Source of the DNA: Marthasterias glacialis
Taxonomy: Eukaryota; Echinodermata; Asteroidea; Forcipulatida; Asteriidae
NCBI GenBank assembly: GCA_911728455.2
Contig: OU452240.1
Span: forward strand, 7,769,352 to 7,833,351
Direction: 5' to 3'
Length of the DNA stretch: 64,000 nt
Below, piece after piece: positions 62,544 to 64,000 of the stretch; the first letter of the stretch is position 1, and each line of letters starts with the position of its first letter. Under the pieces are notes generated by a model. It ran no database searches. It was not told the origin of the DNA and was given only the letters and a program-made list of their open reading frames with translations. A program made the translations under genes and the position numbers.

Positions 62544-62595
<52 letters not shown>

Positions 62596-62596
62596 T
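62543..62596 (+). repeat. (ATT)n / (TAA)n microsatellite between two LINE copies
   Basis: About 17 uninterrupted units. It is upstream of the first LINE copy and immediately downstream of the second, so two insertions share one TAA tract. Confidence 0.95.
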
Positions 62597-64000
62597 CACG
62601 ATATCACAGCATGCCAAGGAAAGATCTCATTTTCCTCGTTGCCGGTAACTCCTCGAGTCGGGCTACGTCCCGTAGCCTTAGATCTCGAGGGTCTTTCGCA
62701 GGATCCTAGCTGTTCCCAAAAGTGCCGCCTTCTGCAGCAAATCTACCCTCACAGTTGTGCCTATTTGATCCAGATGGTTCTCCAGTGCCTTTGGAATGGT
62801 GCCAAGTGCTCCAACTACCACGGGGACTACTTTCACTTTCACCTGCAAAATCTTACGAAGTTCCCTGGCCAAGTCCTGGTACTTCTCGATCTTGTCCATC
62901 TCCTTAGAAGCTACCCTTATATCACCCGGCACAGCTATGTCGATGATATGACATATCTTCTTCGTCTTATCTAAGACTACAACATCCGGACGTCTATGTT
63001 CTATAACATGATCAGTCTGAATGTTAAAGTCCCAGAGGATCTTGACCTCGTCGGTCTCTACAACTTTCTCTGGAACATGGTCGTATCACTTGGCATGTAC
63101 CTGGACACCATACTTCTTACATAGATCCCAGTGAATAACCTTAGCCACCATGTCATGTCTGCCTTTGTACTCCGTCTGAGCCATCTTACTGCATTCGCTG
63201 ACAATATGAAGACTACTCTCACTTTCACCTGCCACATCTTACGAAGTTCCCTGGCCAAGTCCTGGTACTTCTAGATCTTTTCCATCTCCTTAGAAGCCAC
63301 CCTTATATCACCCGGCACAGCTATGTCGATGATATGACACATCTTCTTCGTCTTATCTAAGACTACAACATCCGGACGTCTATGTTCTATAACATGATCA
63401 GTCTGAATGTTAAAGTCCCAGAGGATCTTGACCTCGTCGGTCTCTACAACTTTCTCTGGAACATGGTCGTACCACTTGGCATGCACCTGGACACCATACT
63501 TCTTACACAGATCCCAGTGAATCACCTTAGCCAACTTGTCATGTCTGCCTTTGTACTCCGTCTGGGCCATCTTGCTACATTCGCTGACAATATGAAATAC
63601 AGTCTCTTCTGCCTTGTTGCACATTTTACACATAGGAGAGACGTTCGTTTTCTCTATCCTCGCCTTCATTACATTTGTCCTTAGAGACTGGTCTTGCGCC
63701 GCAGTAATCAAGCCCTCGGTTTCCTTCTTCAGTTCTCCGCTCTTTAACTAATTCCAGGATTTGCAACTCGCCACTTCTTCGGTACATCTCAGGAACCGGT
63801 CATGGAGTGGCTTGTTCCTCCAATCTTGGTGTCTTTCCACTTTCCTTTCCCTCTATTCCTTCGGCCCAGCTTCGTCTGCCTTCGTGTACTTTCGTGCATT
63901 TTTCAGCAAGTTCTCCTCGGTGCTCCTGCCATGACGATGCAGGCTCCTTCGCTCGATGTTGACGCTGTCTGCCACGCTCAGTAACCCCCTTCCGCCCTCT
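62597..64000 (-). pseudogene. second R4-like LINE copy, internally duplicated, runs off the window
   Basis: Same 3' end (CACGATATCACAGCATGC on the plus strand) and high similarity to 58979-60000. Frames at 62678-62932 (endonuclease end) and 63271-63711 (CCHC to endonuclease) are split because 386 bp is duplicated. Several stops. The RT part would lie beyond 64000. Confidence 0.88.
62825..63596. repeat. 386-bp tandem duplication in the second LINE copy
   Basis: 62825-63210 and 63211-63596 both start GACTACT(T/C)TCACTTTCACCT and end CTGACAATATGAA. The second unit is closer to the intact LINE at 59213-59592 than the first is in several places. The duplicated segment covers the CCHC-to-endonuclease end. 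Confidence 0.85.

Overview
This is a piece of an invertebrate animal genome, most likely a marine deuterostome such as an echinoderm, hemichordate or lancelet. That placement is inferred from short coding exons split by large AT-rich introns and from the mixture of repeats (Ty3-type LTR element, Tx1-like, R4-like and CR1-group LINEs, tRNA-derived SINE, TTAA-flanked and hAT-like MITEs). The species cannot be named from the sequence. There are no bacterial features.

One host gene fills the minus strand from at least 51994 down to 803. I could place 28 internal exons (about 5.56 kb, about 1853 codons). They have GT/AG borders, and every one of the 27 junctions keeps the reading frame. The product is a large, probably extracellular protein made of repeated beta-sandwich-like (fibronectin-III-like) modules. 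Each module carries a V-D-T/S-T/S-P-P linker, a later W..F.D..SG(I/L)..Y.(W)AIG-type core and a (Y)Y.(T)V.A.N.(A)GL strand. Both ends of the gene lie outside the window. One further candidate exon (21370-21547) has a length that breaks the frame.

The introns are packed with transposable elements, and none interrupts an accepted exon. From left to right they are: (1) 3317-8349, a young, structurally complete LTR element that encodes Gag and protease but no reverse transcriptase, RNase H or integrase, and instead has a zinc-finger region just after a textbook 3' splice site; (2) a decayed TTAA-flanked MITE at 9417-10234 and a sharp copy at 42531-43443; (3) a SINE and TGACGTCA-rich repeats at 16.1-20.1 kb; (4) a 2.6-kb palindrome of 21-bp minisatellites at 23.5-26.1 kb; (5) a CR1-group LINE at about 32.5-37.0 kb, itself split by a 1.57-kb TTAA-flanked element; (6) TIR elements at 39.1, 41.2 and 46.9 kb; (7) foldback elements at 44.1, 46.5, 49.4 and 55.5 kb.

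The right end (52.1-64.0 kb) holds LINEs that sit inside microsatellites. A broken Tx1-like LINE lies between (TTC)n tracts and contains an 817-bp LTR-like insert and a 647-bp foldback insert. An apparently intact 1139-codon R4/Dong-like LINE with a C-terminal restriction-like endonuclease lies between (TAA)n tracts. A second, internally duplicated copy of the same LINE follows and runs off the window.

The strongest candidates for something new are the RT-less Gag-protease-zinc-finger LTR element with its apparent spliced accessory frame, and the set of foldback elements whose arms are short tandem units, several built around a perfect palindrome.
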